NCBI GenBank assembly: GCA_012845835.1
Contig: JABAKD010000009.1
Location: forward strand, 17,681,318 to 17,745,317
Reading direction: 5' to 3'
Source: Undaria pinnatifida
Lineage: Eukaryota > Sar > Phaeophyceae > Laminariales > Alariaceae
DNA: 64,000 bases
Shown: positions 23,193 through 33,669 of the stretch, one piece after another
Layout of the letters: every line of letters starts with the position of its first letter
How positions within the stretch are numbered: position 1 is the first letter of the stretch
Made by a program: the position numbers and the translations under genes
Notes under the pieces: generated by a model
Told to the model about the DNA's origin: nothing
The model's input: only the letters and a program-made list of their open reading frames with translations
The model's database searches: none

Positions 23193-23963
23193 CCACCGAC
23201 AAGCAACTGGATGGTTTGCGATCAGCGTGGACGCTCATGACACATGACTTCGCCGAGCCGGGGTCGTCTATATGGAGTCAAATCCGTCTGTCAAGCATAT
23301 TGATGAGAGAGTTTGTCAAATTCATCAAGGAAAACAAAAGGTGCTTTTCGAGCTACAACGCTCTCAATATCAGCACGTTTTTGTACTCGTGCGCCGAGCC
23401 AACGGACACGGCCGATGTGGCCAACGTCAAGGACGAAGTCATTGGTGTCCATCTGTCCAAGAAGCGGAAAACTCTCCAACCAATAAGTTTTTATCCAAGG
23501 AATCTTGAGTTCCACGGACTGGCATCGCCTCAGACAGATATCAGCTACTGGGACGACTCCAAGATCAAACTGTTTGTGGCCTTCGATTTCTCATCAAAAG
23601 AGGCCACGACTTTGCCGCCCGTACACTTCCACAATAATTTCGTTCATTGCACAGTGTATCGCGCCGATCGATCTCTCGGCGTCAGCGGAAATATTCACGG
23701 CAAAACGGGCGTGAGCGATTCGGCCACGGAGATCACCATCACGTCTTCTGTAGTCTGTAGTCAACTTCCGGCAGGATCGGTGGCGGAAGAAGTCGGTCGT
23801 GTCGTCTCTTGCAAGCGGGACGGCGTTCAAGATACCTACCATTTTGTTATGGAACACGATCGGAAACAACGACACGCCTGGTTACTTGTTCGATGTAGAA
23901 AGACATCCAGAGTATTTCCCGAAGGGAACGTGGATTTTGATGTCTTTGTGCATCGAAAAATGA
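23189..23963 (+). pseudogene. Virus-like protein, about 258 aa, probably beta-rich
   Basis: It starts MTTDKQLDGLRSAW at the overlapping ATGA. The C-terminal half alternates hydrophobic and polar residues (IKLFVAFDFSSKEATTLPPV, FHNNFVHCTVYRADR, SATEITITSSVVC), suggesting a beta-sandwich or capsid-like fold; this is inference from pattern only. Near 23855 the frame shifts, and the tail NDTPGYLFDVERHPEYFPKG followed by WILMSLCIEK ends at TGA 23961-23963. It is too short for a nucleocytoplasmic major capsid protein. Confidence 0.45.
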
Positions 23964-24062
23964 ATATTTGATCGTCGAAGTTTTGAGCCATCGCTCGCCC
24001 CCCCACCACTTTCACTTCTCTCCCTCGCCCACTCCACATCACAACCACTACTCACGACAACA

Positions 24063-24736
24063 ATGAGCCACAAGAGATTCTTCGCGACGAGCAAAACCAA
24101 CCAACCTTCGCGGCCAAGCAGAGCAATGAGCGACAAAAGCTTATTCACGAAAAGGTAGATTTCATTTCTCAGCACTTGTGGCACATGTTCCCACATTCTT
24201 ATAAACTTTGATGAAGGTCTAATCGAAGGCCTATGGTCCTGTAAACTTCGAGCAGAACTTCGTGGTGCCAACGCTGTGCAAGATAACTGGTACGGACACG
24301 TGAAGAGGAAATGTTTCGAGAAGTACTCTATCTATGGCGACGACCTCAGCATTCGGAGATGCCGGCTGTGCTCCCTCTACGGACACGAGACTCGGTCGTG
24401 CAAAGAACCACGGACAGCCCACGGCGATGAAATTGATTTTAGACGAAAGAGATCGGTGGGTCGGATGTACGACAAAGCAGAGAAGCGCAGCGTGCACGCA
24501 GACAAAAGACATAAGATTTTCGAGCATAAGAGTGCTGTTGGCGTGGACAGGACGGCGGCACTGGAGGATGGAGAGGTGTCTTTGCACAAGAATAAGAGTG
24601 GCAAAAAGAGTAGGGGTAGCTCGGGTTCAGATTCGGATTCGTCTTCGTCGTCTTCGGATGATGTGTCCTCGTCGTTTTTGGATGATTCGTCCTCGGCGCG
24701 TGTTACAACTCGGATGACGAGTTTTTCAACATTTAA
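24063..24736 (+). pseudogene. CCHC zinc-knuckle protein with an in-frame stop
   Basis: One + frame runs from ATG 24063 (MSHKRFFATSKTNQPSRPSR) through TAG at 24156-24158 and on without a break. It contains CRLCSLYGHETRSC, a CX2CX4HX4C zinc knuckle that usually binds single-stranded nucleic acid, and then a basic region and a Ser/Asp tract. The end is probably in a shifted frame (YNSDDEFFNI, stop at 24734-24736), two bases from the stop of the convergent gene. A C-to-T change of a Gln codon would explain the TAG. Confidence 0.55.
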
Positions 24737-24737
24737 T

Positions 24738-24989
24738 TTATTTCGATATGTTTCCATCGGCACCGCCGGCAACAACATAAACGGAGGCACGAACGTCTTC
24801 CGCGGCTAAACCGTACGCTTCGGCGAGAGCGGAAATAGCCTCGCGTGGCGACTCTGGTGCATCGCGTGCCTTAATTCTGACCGTCGCGATGTCTGTATCC
24901 GCTGAATCGGTGACGATCACGACTACTTCCGCATCAACCGGAACGAAGCCACCCGCAAACGACGCGCACGAGCTCAATTGTTGATCCAT
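24738..24989 (-). CDS. Virus-like acidic small protein, 83 aa, intact
   Basis: An uninterrupted frame starts at ATG 24989: MDQQLSSCASFAGGFVPVDA, then alternating Val/Ile and Asp (EVVVIVTDSADTDIATVRIK), and a helix with EAISALAEAYGLAAEDV. The alternation suggests a beta strand pair followed by a helix, a ubiquitin-like or Dynein-light-chain-size fold at most. It is convergent with the zinc-knuckle gene. No family was recognised. Confidence 0.45.
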   Translation of the reverse strand: MDQQLSSCASFAGGFVPVDAEVVVIVTDSADTDIATVRIKARDAPESPREAISALAEAYGLAAEDVRASVYVVAGGADGNISK

Positions 24990-25082
24990 AGGTTCTTTAC
25001 GACACCAATGGATAATATTATCGCGATTTCAAACGCGAGAAAAATGATGTAGTTCTGTAGTAAACGCACTACGTCCGAGGTC

Positions 25083-26435
25083 GTGACTTTAGTTTGTCGC
25101 GTGGACTCACTTAACGACAAACGCTATATAGATGATCAAGTGAGCAGTGTGCTCAAGGGTTTCAAAAATAACTTTAAAGGTCGGAGGAGCGACCTTACAC
25201 TCGGATCTGAGATCGAGAGGAAATGCGTTTTCCATCAGCTTAGCGCAGAAGACGCCAAGAAGCTCAAGTCGATCGCAAACGAAAACAAGAGCAGGCTGTG
25301 TATGAAAAGTGTTGTAATCGACTCCGGAGCATCGGCAACATCGCCGACACCACCCCCATCGCCCGTATTGGTGGTTCCGTCACCGATCGTCTCAGCCGAC
25401 AGTCTTTCGTCTTCTGCGTCCTCCTCCGCATCATCAGAAGCAAAAAGCCTCGTCTTAAACTTTGGCGTTGGTAGGAGCACCAACTCAGATGGTCCCTCGC
25501 CCTCGTCGACAACAACCAGAAATTCTTTCTTTTCATCTGGCTCGGAGACTGCCGGCGTCGGTGTTGAAACTGCGATTGCCACGCTTGAAGTTCTGATCTT
25601 TCGCGAGCTTGCCGAAATCATGAAAACCTCTTCGGCAAAAACCACGCCCTCGCGAATCGAGAAGGCGGTCAGCGCATGGTTCGTTTCGGAAAGCGTACAA
25701 AAGGTCATGAGACGAATCGTCCAAAATTCTGTAGAATACATGAAAGAAATGGGCTTGAGAACCTTCAGCGACAACGCCGATTGTCCGAGTGTGCTCAAGG
25801 GTTTCAAAAATAACTTTAAAGGTCGGAGGAGCGACCTTACACTCGGATCTGAGATCGAGAGGAAATGCGTTTTCCATCAGCTTAGCGCAGAAGACGCCAA
25901 GAAGCTCAAGTCGATCGCAAACGAAAACAAGAGCAGGCTGTGTATGAAAAGTGTTGTAATCGACTCCGGAGCATCGGCAACATCGCCGACACCACCCCCA
26001 TCGCCCGTATTGGTGGTTCCGTCACCGATCGTCTCAGCCGACAGTCTTTCGTCTTCTGCGTCCTCCTCCGCATCATCAGAAGCAAAAAGCCTCGTCTTAA
26101 ACTTTGGCGTTGGTAGGAGCACCAACTCAGATGGTCCCTCGCCCTCGTCGACAACAACCAGAAATTCTTTCTTTTCATCTGGCTCGGAGACTGCCGGCGT
26201 CGGTGTTGAAACTGCGATTGCCACGCTTGAAGTTCTGATCTTTCGCGAGCTTGCCGAAATCATGAAAACCTCTTCGGCAAAAACCACGCCCTCGCGAATC
26301 GAGAAGGCGGTCAGCGCATGGTTCGTTTCGGAAAGCGTACAAAAGGTCATGAGACGAATCGTCCAAAATTCTGTAGAATACATGAAAGAAATGGGCTTGA
26401 GAACCTTCAGCGACAACGCCGATTGTCCGACGTGA
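25083..26435 (+). CDS. Virus-like protein made of a perfect internal tandem duplication
   Basis: The frame is open for 450 codons and consists almost wholly of two identical 214-residue units. Each unit has a basic start (VLKGFKNNFKGRRSDLT), a Pro/Ser linker (SPTPPPSPVLVVPSP), a Ser tract, and a helical end (ATLEVLIFRELAEIMK, SVQKVMRRIVQNSVEYMKEM). The units are bases 25146-25787 and 25788-26429. Only a few codons precede the first unit, starting at GTG 25083, and the stop follows the second, so the original single-copy gene probably had a different N-terminus. The antisense frames (25235-25807, 25877-26416) are open by chance. Function is unknown. Confidence 0.5.
   Translation: MTLVCRVDSLNDKRYIDDQVSSVLKGFKNNFKGRRSDLTLGSEIERKCVFHQLSAEDAKKLKSIANENKSRLCMKSVVIDSGASATSPTPPPSPVLVVPSPIVSADSLSSSASSSASSEAKSLVLNFGVGRSTNSDGPSPSSTTTRNSFFSSGSETAGVGVETAIATLEVLIFRELAEIMKTSSAKTTPSRIEKAVSAWFVSESVQKVMRRIVQNSVEYMKEMGLRTFSDNADCPSVLKGFKNNFKGRRSDLTLGSEIERKCVFHQLSAEDAKKLKSIANENKSRLCMKSVVIDSGASATSPTPPPSPVLVVPSPIVSADSLSSSASSSASSEAKSLVLNFGVGRSTNSDGPSPSSTTTRNSFFSSGSETAGVGVETAIATLEVLIFRELAEIMKTSSAKTTPSRIEKAVSAWFVSESVQKVMRRIVQNSVEYMKEMGLRTFSDNADCPT
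25146..26429. repeat. Two perfect 642-bp tandem copies
   Basis: Bases 25146-25787 recur at 25788-26429 with no difference that I could find. 642 is divisible by three, so the duplication keeps the frame. Identity in a region full of decay marks suggests it is much younger than the other lesions, or that the assembly duplicated the unit. Confidence 0.85.
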
Positions 26436-27853
26436 ATGGAAATGACTTCGTGCTCGAAACTCTCTCATTTTGGCGCTGAGGCCGCTTACAGGAGATGTGA
26501 TACACGCAACGAGTTCTTGATGAGACACCTCGCTTGACACATCGTTCCGTATCTTGGACGCGAGCGCTCCGATTTCGCGTCGATCACTTTCAATTGGCAT
26601 AGCTTTGTTTTTCGCGAGGTCTGTGCCCTCAAGGGTGGAGACGATGCGATTTTACCCGTGGAACAAACCACGTGACCGCGTTCGATGCCGGACGCAAGAT
26701 TTTTGCCTAATGTCTCAATCAAGTTTTTCTTCACGTGTTTGTCGTCAACACCATCGATCTTGCTTTTGGTCGCCTTGAGCACATCAATCTGCGAGCACCC
26801 AACCGATTCGACCTTGTCGGGAACCAACGACACAAGAACGCGGAAAGCGCCCGCCAACACCTTCTCTGTGAGTTTGGTCGTCCCCAGCGCCGACATGACA
26901 TTGTCGATAAGCTCTACGCGATCATAGTCACCGCAGTCGACGACAATGTGCTTCACATTTTTCTTGATAGTTTGGGCAATCGCGTGGTTGTGGACGTTCT
27001 GTCTGTCGGTAGGAAGTGTAGCAACCATAGCAACGGGCACGGCCACGGGTGCCGGTTCCGGTGCCGGCTGAATGTTGGGTATTGGCTGTCGCCGTGTGTG
27101 CTGTTGAATGTTGGCAGATACCGCTTAATGTGATACTTGGCATGCAAACACAATTTTTTGGCGGGCCCGTTGGAAAACGGCTTTCCCACGGAATCTTTCG
27201 GGGAAATTTGATTTAGTCTCGTGTCAGCGAACGATGACATCGCGCGTGCCGTCACAAGCAGATCTGGGCATCGTGACGCGAGTTGAAAAATCCTGCAAGC
27301 GACCCAGGCTACGGTAGGGGGGTCCCCTTTTGGGCCTTCTATTTCAGTGGCTAGGGGTCACTCGCGCGAGTAACCCCTTTGTTCCTACGAGATCTTACGT
27401 TTTCTTCATGTTTTACATTGACGAAATCAATCCGCAATGCAAAGGTTATCTAAGCTGCGCCAAAACAAGTCCCTAAACCATCTTCATTCGTGGGGTACAG
27501 AGTCACTCGTGCGAGTGGCTCAAACACACCAGTGAAAATGGGGGTACCCCCCCTACCGTAGCCTTGGTCAGCCATGTCCGCGTCTGTACCATAAAACGGG
27601 AAACATCCGCGAGCGTATATATATCATCCACTTCGACCAGAAGCACCCAGTTCTGCGTCCTCTCAAACAGGCCGACAAGAGATTCCAATTTCATCATTTC
27701 GGGGCATTGTTTCGGTGGTGGCGGTTCGGGAGAGGGGGTTCCAACATCCTCATACACACCCTCCTCGACAACAAACTGTTTTTCTTCACGGTTCGCCAAA
27801 ACAACGCCACAGACGATACCAACAACCAAAATGATGAGGAGAAGTTTGGCCAT
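26435..27853 (-). pseudogene. Membrane-anchored virus-like protein interrupted by a MITE-like insertion
   Basis: It starts at ATG 27853 (MAKLLLIILVVGIVCGVV), a signal anchor, followed by a Pro-rich linker. Coding is cut at 27564 by the inverted-repeat element 27306-27564. Beyond the element an open frame resumes near 27305 (CPDLLVTARAMSSFADTRL...) in a phase that continues the first part if the element is left out. Further frameshifts near 27125 (before a Pro/Ala-rich APEPAPVAVPVAM stretch) and 26635 lead to a C-terminal part with KIRNDVSSEVSHQELVACI, near 26540-26480. The 3' end is unclear. It is divergent from the SET-like gene, with 41 bases between. Function is unknown. Confidence 0.5.
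27306..27564. mobile_element. MITE-like element with imperfect inverted repeats
   Basis: The ends AGGCTACGGTAGGGGGG (27306-27322) and its complement (27548-27564) extend inward as imperfect inverted repeats of about 70 bases, including ACTCGCGCGAGT / ACTCGTGCGAGT. The central part has no coding capacity. No target duplication is obvious, so the exact borders may be off by a few bases. It interrupts a virus-like gene. Confidence 0.6.
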
Positions 27854-27894
27854 GTTTGATGCTTGGCAATATAATTATTGTACGTGATCAAAGG

Positions 27895-28745
27895 ATGACC
27901 AGCCAATTCTTGCACCCGTGTTTCCAATTCAAGCGTCGGTCCGACGATGGCCTGATCCATCCAGTCTGCCAGAGCCCGATAAAGGAAGGAGACACAGTAT
28001 GCTACGAAATACCAGCCAAATCCACCGCTCAAAGTTTCAAGCTCAATATATTCCGATACACCATGCAGTGTGTCTACAGCGGGGAATATCTTTTTCCATG
28101 CGCCTTCAATCAAGAAGCTCCCGAAGACGACATCAAGGTGTTCTTCGACTACGTTTTCCGCACAACAACAGGAGAGGCGTATTCGAGAAGCTTGCGCTCG
28201 CGCTCTACGCTCACAACAGAAACAACGCACCGTTCCTCTACAAAATTCTCGGCAGTTTTCGGGAAAGCGACGAGGCAAATTGTCTCCGTGTTTTCTACGA
28301 AAACGGCGAATGTTTTCTAGCAGCGATAAGGAATATCGCCATTGGCGAAGTTTTGACGGTGTCGCCTGACGCCATCACGGCGCCAACATTCGAAGAAGAA
28401 GCAGAGTTCTCCAACACGCTCCGATTGATGGCCAAAATCGAATTCGAAAACGCTCCTGTATTCACGAAGGCACTCTCGTTTCGCGAGAAGGCGGCGGTTG
28501 TTCGCCCCGACGGAATTGACGTGATCTTCAGTAGCAAGTTCGACCCTGAATTGAACAAGCGTGTCGCCAAGTACACGATGGATCGCGAAATGGGAATCAC
28601 AAACTTTCATGTTGGTTTAAAACGTCTTAACGATGAATTCAACCAAAAACGTGTTAAGGATTTGTTCGATCTGGAAGAGTTATACGCAAAATTGAACGAA
28701 GAGTTCGAAGACGAAAATATGTGTGTACAGATTACACAAACATGA
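27895..28745 (+). pseudogene. SET-like domain protein, one frameshift
   Basis: It starts at ATG 27895 (MTSQFLHPCFQFKRRSDDGL). Near 28180 the coding frame changes, and the protein continues from about FEKLALALYAHNRNNAPFLY to TGA 28743-28745. The stretch ESDEANCLRVFYENGECFLA followed by AIRNIAIGEVLTVS resembles the C-terminal SET core (Asn-Cys segment, then a strand, then a Gly-Glu-x-Leu turn) of lysine methyltransferases of the SMYD kind. Similarity is by pattern only. A helical C-terminal region follows. The stop overlaps the start of the hydroxylase-like gene (ATGA), suggesting co-expression. Confidence 0.45.
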
Positions 28746-29610
28746 TAGTTCTTGTTGCTTTCGCTGTTTCGGTGGTCGTCGCGTATTGTGTGTATCGCCG
28801 AATCCAAAACGACAACAAACCATCGGTCACCGACGGCAGCACATACCAGAAGATCCTACGGAAACATATAGTCCTCCTCGAAAGCGGTATATATGTAAAC
28901 CCCGAAAACTACTCGGGAAACGACGGCAAACTGGTGTCGACGTCGCCGCAGCTTCTGCTCGCAAAAAAACAAATCAATGCGAGCTTCAGAGACAAAATAC
29001 CTTGGTGCATGCCGCCGACCTATGGCGACGTCGAGGTGAATGGTGTTTTTCCATCCATCGAAGCGTGTCGCTTGCAAGCTCTCTGTAGGACAATGGCAAT
29101 AAACATTAGAGGTTCACTTCGGAATTCAACGCGCACAAAAATATGTTCATGGAAAACCCGGAAAAACTTGAATGCGGTGGCCGATATGGCAGAATCATTG
29201 TTAATCGCGAGGGGGAAGAGTTCGGCAAAGAGTTCAACAAGAATCATAAAATACTCGAGGCGTCGGTCGACTACGCGAGAACACAAGTGTTTAATAAATA
29301 CGCGAACAACTACTTCATGGCGACGGCATTCACCGTTCCATACCCCGGAGCATCCATTCGTCCACACTTCGGTCCGACCAATTACAAATACAGGATACAT
29401 CTTTGCATCGACATCGACGGAGTTGGTGGAATAGTTACTGCACACGGAACGAGGTTTCGGAAAGTTGGCCAGATTTTCATCCTGGACGACTCATATCTTC
29501 ACGCAGGATTCTACAACGGCACCCGTCCCCGAGTAATATTGATGGTAGATATCGCTAAGCCGGGGTTGACACCAAAGCATGTCGACGATATCTTTGAATG
29601 TTTAAATTAA
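28742..29610 (+). pseudogene. Aspartyl/asparaginyl beta-hydroxylase-like protein, one frameshift
   Basis: It starts at ATG 28742 with a membrane anchor (MIVLVAFAVSVVVAYCVY). Near 29095-29115 the frame shifts; the catalytic part is 29116-29610. It shows SIRPHFGPTNYKYRIHLCID, then FILDDSYLHAGFYNGTRPR and ILMVDI, the His…Arg-x-His-Leu and Asp-Asp-Ser-x2-His…Arg arrangement of the Asp/Asn hydroxylase family (2-oxoglutarate/Fe(II) oxygenases with cupin fold). Such enzymes hydroxylate Asp or Asn in target proteins; a type II membrane topology fits the animal enzyme. Iron and 2-oxoglutarate ligands appear present in the surviving frame, but the N-terminal shift would prevent a full-length product. 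Confidence 0.7.
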
Positions 29611-29618
29611 TTGAGCGA

Positions 29619-29753
29619 CTACCCACACGACTGCGCCGCACCTTCTATGTCCGTCTTGAGAGACGCCGAGCCATTGCGAAGCAGTCGAAGCTGGTTGTTG
29701 ATATTGAGAGACCAGAGGAGCGCGATCAGTGCCAGAAAACCGAAGAGAATCAT
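29619..29753 (-). CDS. Small membrane protein, 44 aa
   Basis: ATG 29751-29753 to TAG 29619-29621: MILFGFLALIALLWSLNINN and then a polar tail with a single Cys near the end. It has one transmembrane segment of about 17 residues. It ends 9 bases after the hydroxylase stop on the other strand. Small single-span proteins are frequent in virion membranes, but this is inference. Confidence 0.4.
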   Translation of the reverse strand: MILFGFLALIALLWSLNINNQLRLLRNGSASLKTDIEGAAQSCG

Positions 29754-29855
29754 CTGACAGTCCTATGTTATGGATATGTAACATTATGTTTGACGAAGTG
29801 GCAATCTGACCTAACTTTTTTACAAACAAAAATGTGTGCCTAAATCAAAACGAAT

Positions 29856-29996
29856 ATGGATGCACCAAACATCGGATTGTCCGTGATGTACGGACTTGTG
29901 TTCATGCTTCAGTTATACACAACAACAAACATTTTGGCACACGAAGACGAGGTGGAAATGCTACGACTACTGAATTTGAAAACGTGGACACTGTGA
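29856..29996 (+). CDS. Small hydrophobic protein, 46 aa
   Basis: ATG 29856 to TGA 29994-29996: MDAPNIGLSVMYGLVFMLQL, then a polar, Leu-rich amphipathic tail (EMLRLLNLKTWTL). One likely membrane segment. Its 3' end overlaps the end of the large - strand gene (29967), so one of the two ends may be mis-called. Confidence 0.35.
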   Translation: MDAPNIGLSVMYGLVFMLQLYTTTNILAHEDEVEMLRLLNLKTWTL

Positions 29997-32248
29997 GCTT
30001 ACAAGTACAGGAACGACGAAGCGACAACGGGCGCTGCCTCCTTGATCATACCAAATTTTCAAGTCGAGTTGGTAGGCCAGGTCCGTCAGTGCGACGGCGG
30101 CTCCTTGGACCGCCAAAAATAATCAAATCTGGACTATCATCTTTCCGTTACTCAAAAACCCTCCGAAGAAAATCCACGTAATGGACGCCAGTATCAGCAA
30201 AAGTTTCACCGATATCGGTAACGGCAGCCATCCGGTGTGGTTTTTGACGGTTGTGCCCCTATGACATGTAACCCTGTGTGGAAAACTCCCTTCGGTATGA
30301 CCCCCTTGACTTTTACGACTACTCTATACGCTTCGTTGAAAATAGTACCATCGTTCGTGCAAATTTTCTTCATCACCCGCCACGATTTATTCTCTACTAA
30401 TTTCACGAAATCCAGGATAGGATCTTTAATAGTATTGATGAGTCTTATGAACCCGGAACAATCTCGTTTTTTACCAAGTCTTAGAGTAGTTGCACTCTAT
30501 TCCCTGCTAGACTAAGCAACCATTTTACCCGACTCTTGATGGCCGTCCAAGTCAAGTAGTTCTTGAAGAATTGCACCGCGCTTGCAAGGACGTTGCTTAC
30601 TTGACCGATAAGGTACGCCACGCCGTCGTATAGAGGGGCCATTGCGGTCTCGAAAATATCTATGACAGACTTCTTGATCTTCTCTACCCTTTTGGAGACG
30701 AAATCAAGTCCCGGAATAGAGGGAAGGTCAAGATCCTCTTCCTGAATATCAGCGGGAACAGGAATCTCCGCGGAAGGAATATCAATATCGGGAATGTCAG
30801 TACTTTTTATGTCCTTTGGTGCCATCATGTCGACAGTGGGTATGTCAAGACGGGGGATATCGATGCCCAAGTAGATGATATCTAGGATATTGAGACTTTG
30901 ATTGATTCTACCGAATTTTTCGACTAGGATTTGAGGTAGGTCCACATCATCTATGTCGATCTTGGTTACTTTCCTGGGCGCTCTCATCCAATCAAGAGGA
31001 CGATTTGTTTTCTTGTCTTCACGAAGCCCTTGTTGTACCCTATGTGTGCCTTTTGGGCATTGGCAAGAGTTCTTGCAACACTATTGACGGGATCGATCAC
31101 CTTACTAACTGCCGAATTCACACCATCCGTGACTTTGTTTACGCCGTCTCCCACTTTGTTCAAGGCGTTGTTGATCCCGCAGAATATGGTATCGACAGCG
31201 ATCTCAGCCCCCTTGATGACATCATTCGTGATTTCCATTACCTTGCCTACACCTTTCTCGATCTGGTTTATGCTGGAATTGATGTCTCCCGCGATTCTCC
31301 CAACGCTCTGATTGACTGCTGTCTCAATCCCCCCCGTGGTAGTGTTGACGGCTGTTTCTATTCCACCAGCAATGCCATTAATCGATTTGTTGAGGTTAGA
31401 GACTAACTCGTCCTTCACTGCATGGAGTCCGTCGATCGCAAGGTTGACTCCGTCATCTATCACCCCGGTTGTCTTGTTGACGGACATCTCCATTCCTTTG
31501 GTCGATTCCCGGATACCCGTGTTCACGACACCAATCGTTTTGTTCTTGATAGTGTTGACAACTTTCACAATCGCACCCTTCACCTGACCCATCAATTCAG
31601 GGATTTTTTTTAGTACGTCCACTACGTCGCCGACAAAGCCGCCAATGGGAATGGTGGCAAACTTATCCATCGCATTGGACAGGGTACGCCACACGAGTTC
31701 GAGGAACTCCATAATATTTTCGAAGATCTTCAAGCAAGGTTGGAGAAGGTTGGTGACAAAAAACTTGATGATTGGGTTGACTACAACCTCCATAAACTTG
31801 TGGTATGTGTAGGTGGCAACGTCCTTTATCTTGGATACAAAAAGTTCCAACTTCTCGCGAAGGAAAGTGATGATGTCGTTGATCTTCTTCGTCATCTTAT
31901 CCTTCAGTCCAAGAATCTGGTCTTTGAGGCCCGCGATGAAATCTTCAATCACAACAGGAAGTTCCGTCTTGGTGAAATCCCAGAGGTTGTCCATGTATAC
32001 GCCCGCTTGGTCCATGACCCTCCCAGCTGTGTCAAAACGATTTTCGGCTTGTTTGTAAGCGGCACAAATTCCGTGCCTTCACCGGTGTCCATGACACAGC
32101 GGTACCAAAATCCATTCTTCTGACAACCGAAACACGGGATGGGAATCTTGTACACGAGGGCATATACACAGAAGACTCCCGCGACAACGTAGCTCACATT
32201 CTTCTTGTCAAGCTTGGCACCTAGTCCCGTGTCAACCATATGCTTCAT
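29967..32248 (-). pseudogene. Long amphipathic-helix, membrane-spanning protein (candidate virion protein), multiple frameshifts
   Basis: Consecutive - strand frames appear to be one protein of roughly 700 residues. Order: N-terminal membrane segment (SYVVAGVFCVYALVY) with CFGCQ…YRC from ATG 32248; frameshift near 32060; a 340-residue region of amphipathic helices with repeating I/V-N-x-x-V/I patterns (GIETAVNTTTGGIETAVNQS, VNKVTDGVNSAVSKVIDPVN) to 30984; an Asp-Ile-Pro-rich linker (LDIPTVDMMAPKDIKSTDIP) and helix to 30481; a soluble part to 30206; and hydrophobic segments (SVKLLLILASITWIFFGGF) to 29967. At least three further shifts separate the parts. The architecture suggests a virion or membrane-remodelling protein. 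No family assigned. Confidence 0.5.
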
Positions 32249-32293
32249 TGTCACTGTACTAGATAATAAACCGAATAACGCACATCGGGAGTT

Positions 32294-32620
32294 TCAATTT
32301 CTTCTGAGATGCTTCACCCACTTGCATGGGTATTTTGCCGCCTTTGCCGCCGCTTCTCTCGCCGCTTTTTTTTTCGCAGCTCTATCCCTCGCCGCTTTGT
32401 CTCTGGCGGCTTTTTCTCTTGCAGCTTTATCCTTGGCCTCTTTTTTTTTTTTTTCTTTTTCAGAGGCAGCTTTCGTCTTCGCAATTCTTGCTCGTATTTT
32501 TTACGCCATGTTAACAAGGTTTTGGCCAAGGTGTTGGCTGCCCAGGTGGTCGCTTTTCTTTCTGTAGATGTATGTCACCAAAGAGACGATTATCAGAACG
32601 ATGGTCACAGTCAAGATCAT
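32294..32620 (-). pseudogene. Membrane-anchored Lys/Ala-rich helical protein with an in-frame TAA
   Basis: One - strand frame from ATG 32620: MILTVTIVLIIVSLVTYIYR is a transmembrane anchor. TAA at 32501-32503 interrupts it, after which the same frame continues with KDKAAREKAARDKAARDRAA, a highly charged Lys/Ala helix, ending at TGA 32294-32296. The helix includes a run of 14 A in the gene (T on the + strand), a slippage-prone site. Basic Lys/Ala repeats of this kind occur in DNA-binding or core proteins of large DNA viruses. A Gln codon changed by C-to-T would explain the stop. Confidence 0.45.
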
Positions 32621-32967
32621 GTTTGAATGATATTTACATATATTTAACTTTTGGGCAGTTGTCCATTTGCAAGACCAAGAGTTCATTTTCTTGTGTTGGT
32701 GAGGAATTGGTTCTTAATGATTCTATTGAACCCTTGTGCAACTGGTTTCGGCTGAGCATCTACCCGACGGGAGCCCAAAGGTTGTTTGTGAGTCCAGGTC
32801 AATTAAAACATTTTTTTTCGCGTCTTCCGTCGCGTGGTTTGTTTCGTTTGAGTTTTGCACCAGTCCTCGTCATACAAATCTCATCACGTTCCTAAAGACA
32901 CCCATGGGCAAACCCACCGTCTTCAACGTCAAGTCGTCCTTCGCAACAAATACTTTGGGCTTCTCCC

Positions 32968-33626
32968 TCAGAGTACCATCGCCCTCCGGCGGCGCCAGTT
33001 CTGGTCGGTTAGATACTTTAGTAGTCTCCTCCGAGCCGCCGGATCTAGCGTTAAATCTAACGCCGTCTTGCCGTCCCTGTCCTTCAGAAAGGCGTTAGAT
33101 TAAGCCCGAACAGAGAACTTAGCAGCCTGAAAACGTAAAAACATTTGGACTTCTTCATGAGCAACATCTTTCCCGAATTATCCACCGAATCGATGTCGGT
33201 ACCGGCCTCTGCGAGAGCGACAACCTTGGAACCATAGGTCGACATGTGGATCGGTGTCTCGCCCTTCTTGTTGCGCAGACTTACTGAGGCCGAATGACGC
33301 AGCAATAACTGCACCACTCCCGGGTCGTTGCACAAATGAAGGGGCGTGTTGCCGTAGTTGTCCACCGCGTCTACGAGAGCTCCGTGCTCCAGCAAGACTT
33401 TGGCCACGCCAATGTTGCGAACACGGTGAATTGGAGGCATTCCTCTTGAATTCTTGGCATTGATATCTGCGCCATGCTCGATCAGAGCACAAGCGACCGC
33501 CGAAGACCGCGAGGCATGAAGCGCCATGCTGCCGTCGATGTCTCTGTGGTTAACGTCCGCGCCTTCTTCCTCGATCAACCGCGAAATTTCGTAGATGCTA
33601 AGAACGCAGTGTGGCCGTGGTGCCAT
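32968..33626 (-). pseudogene. Ankyrin-repeat protein, frameshifted near the end
   Basis: From ATG 33626, canonical ankyrin units follow: EEGADVNHRDIDGSMALHAS, IEHGADINAKNSRGMPPIHR, LEHGALVDAVDNYGNTPLHL and LLRHSASVSLRNKKGETPIH, about five repeats. Near 33090 the frame shifts, and the last repeat (LKDRDGKTALDLTLDPAARR) and a basic tail end at TGA 32968-32970. Ankyrin repeats mediate protein binding; viral ones often recruit host ubiquitin ligases. Expected length is about 220 residues. Confidence 0.7.
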
Positions 33627-33669
33627 TGTCGTTGGATTGAGCATTTGTGCGGCAACAAATCATACCACA

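Noticed and set aside
22841-23971. A single 376-residue protein, possibly capsid
   Set aside because: A better reading is two genes overlapping at ATGA with a frameshift in the first; neither has capsid-like length or motifs.
25235-26416. Long - strand frames of 179-190 codons opposite the duplicated gene
   Set aside because: They are the antisense of the Ser/Pro-rich + frame, duplicated with it, and have no independent start, motif or neighbour support.
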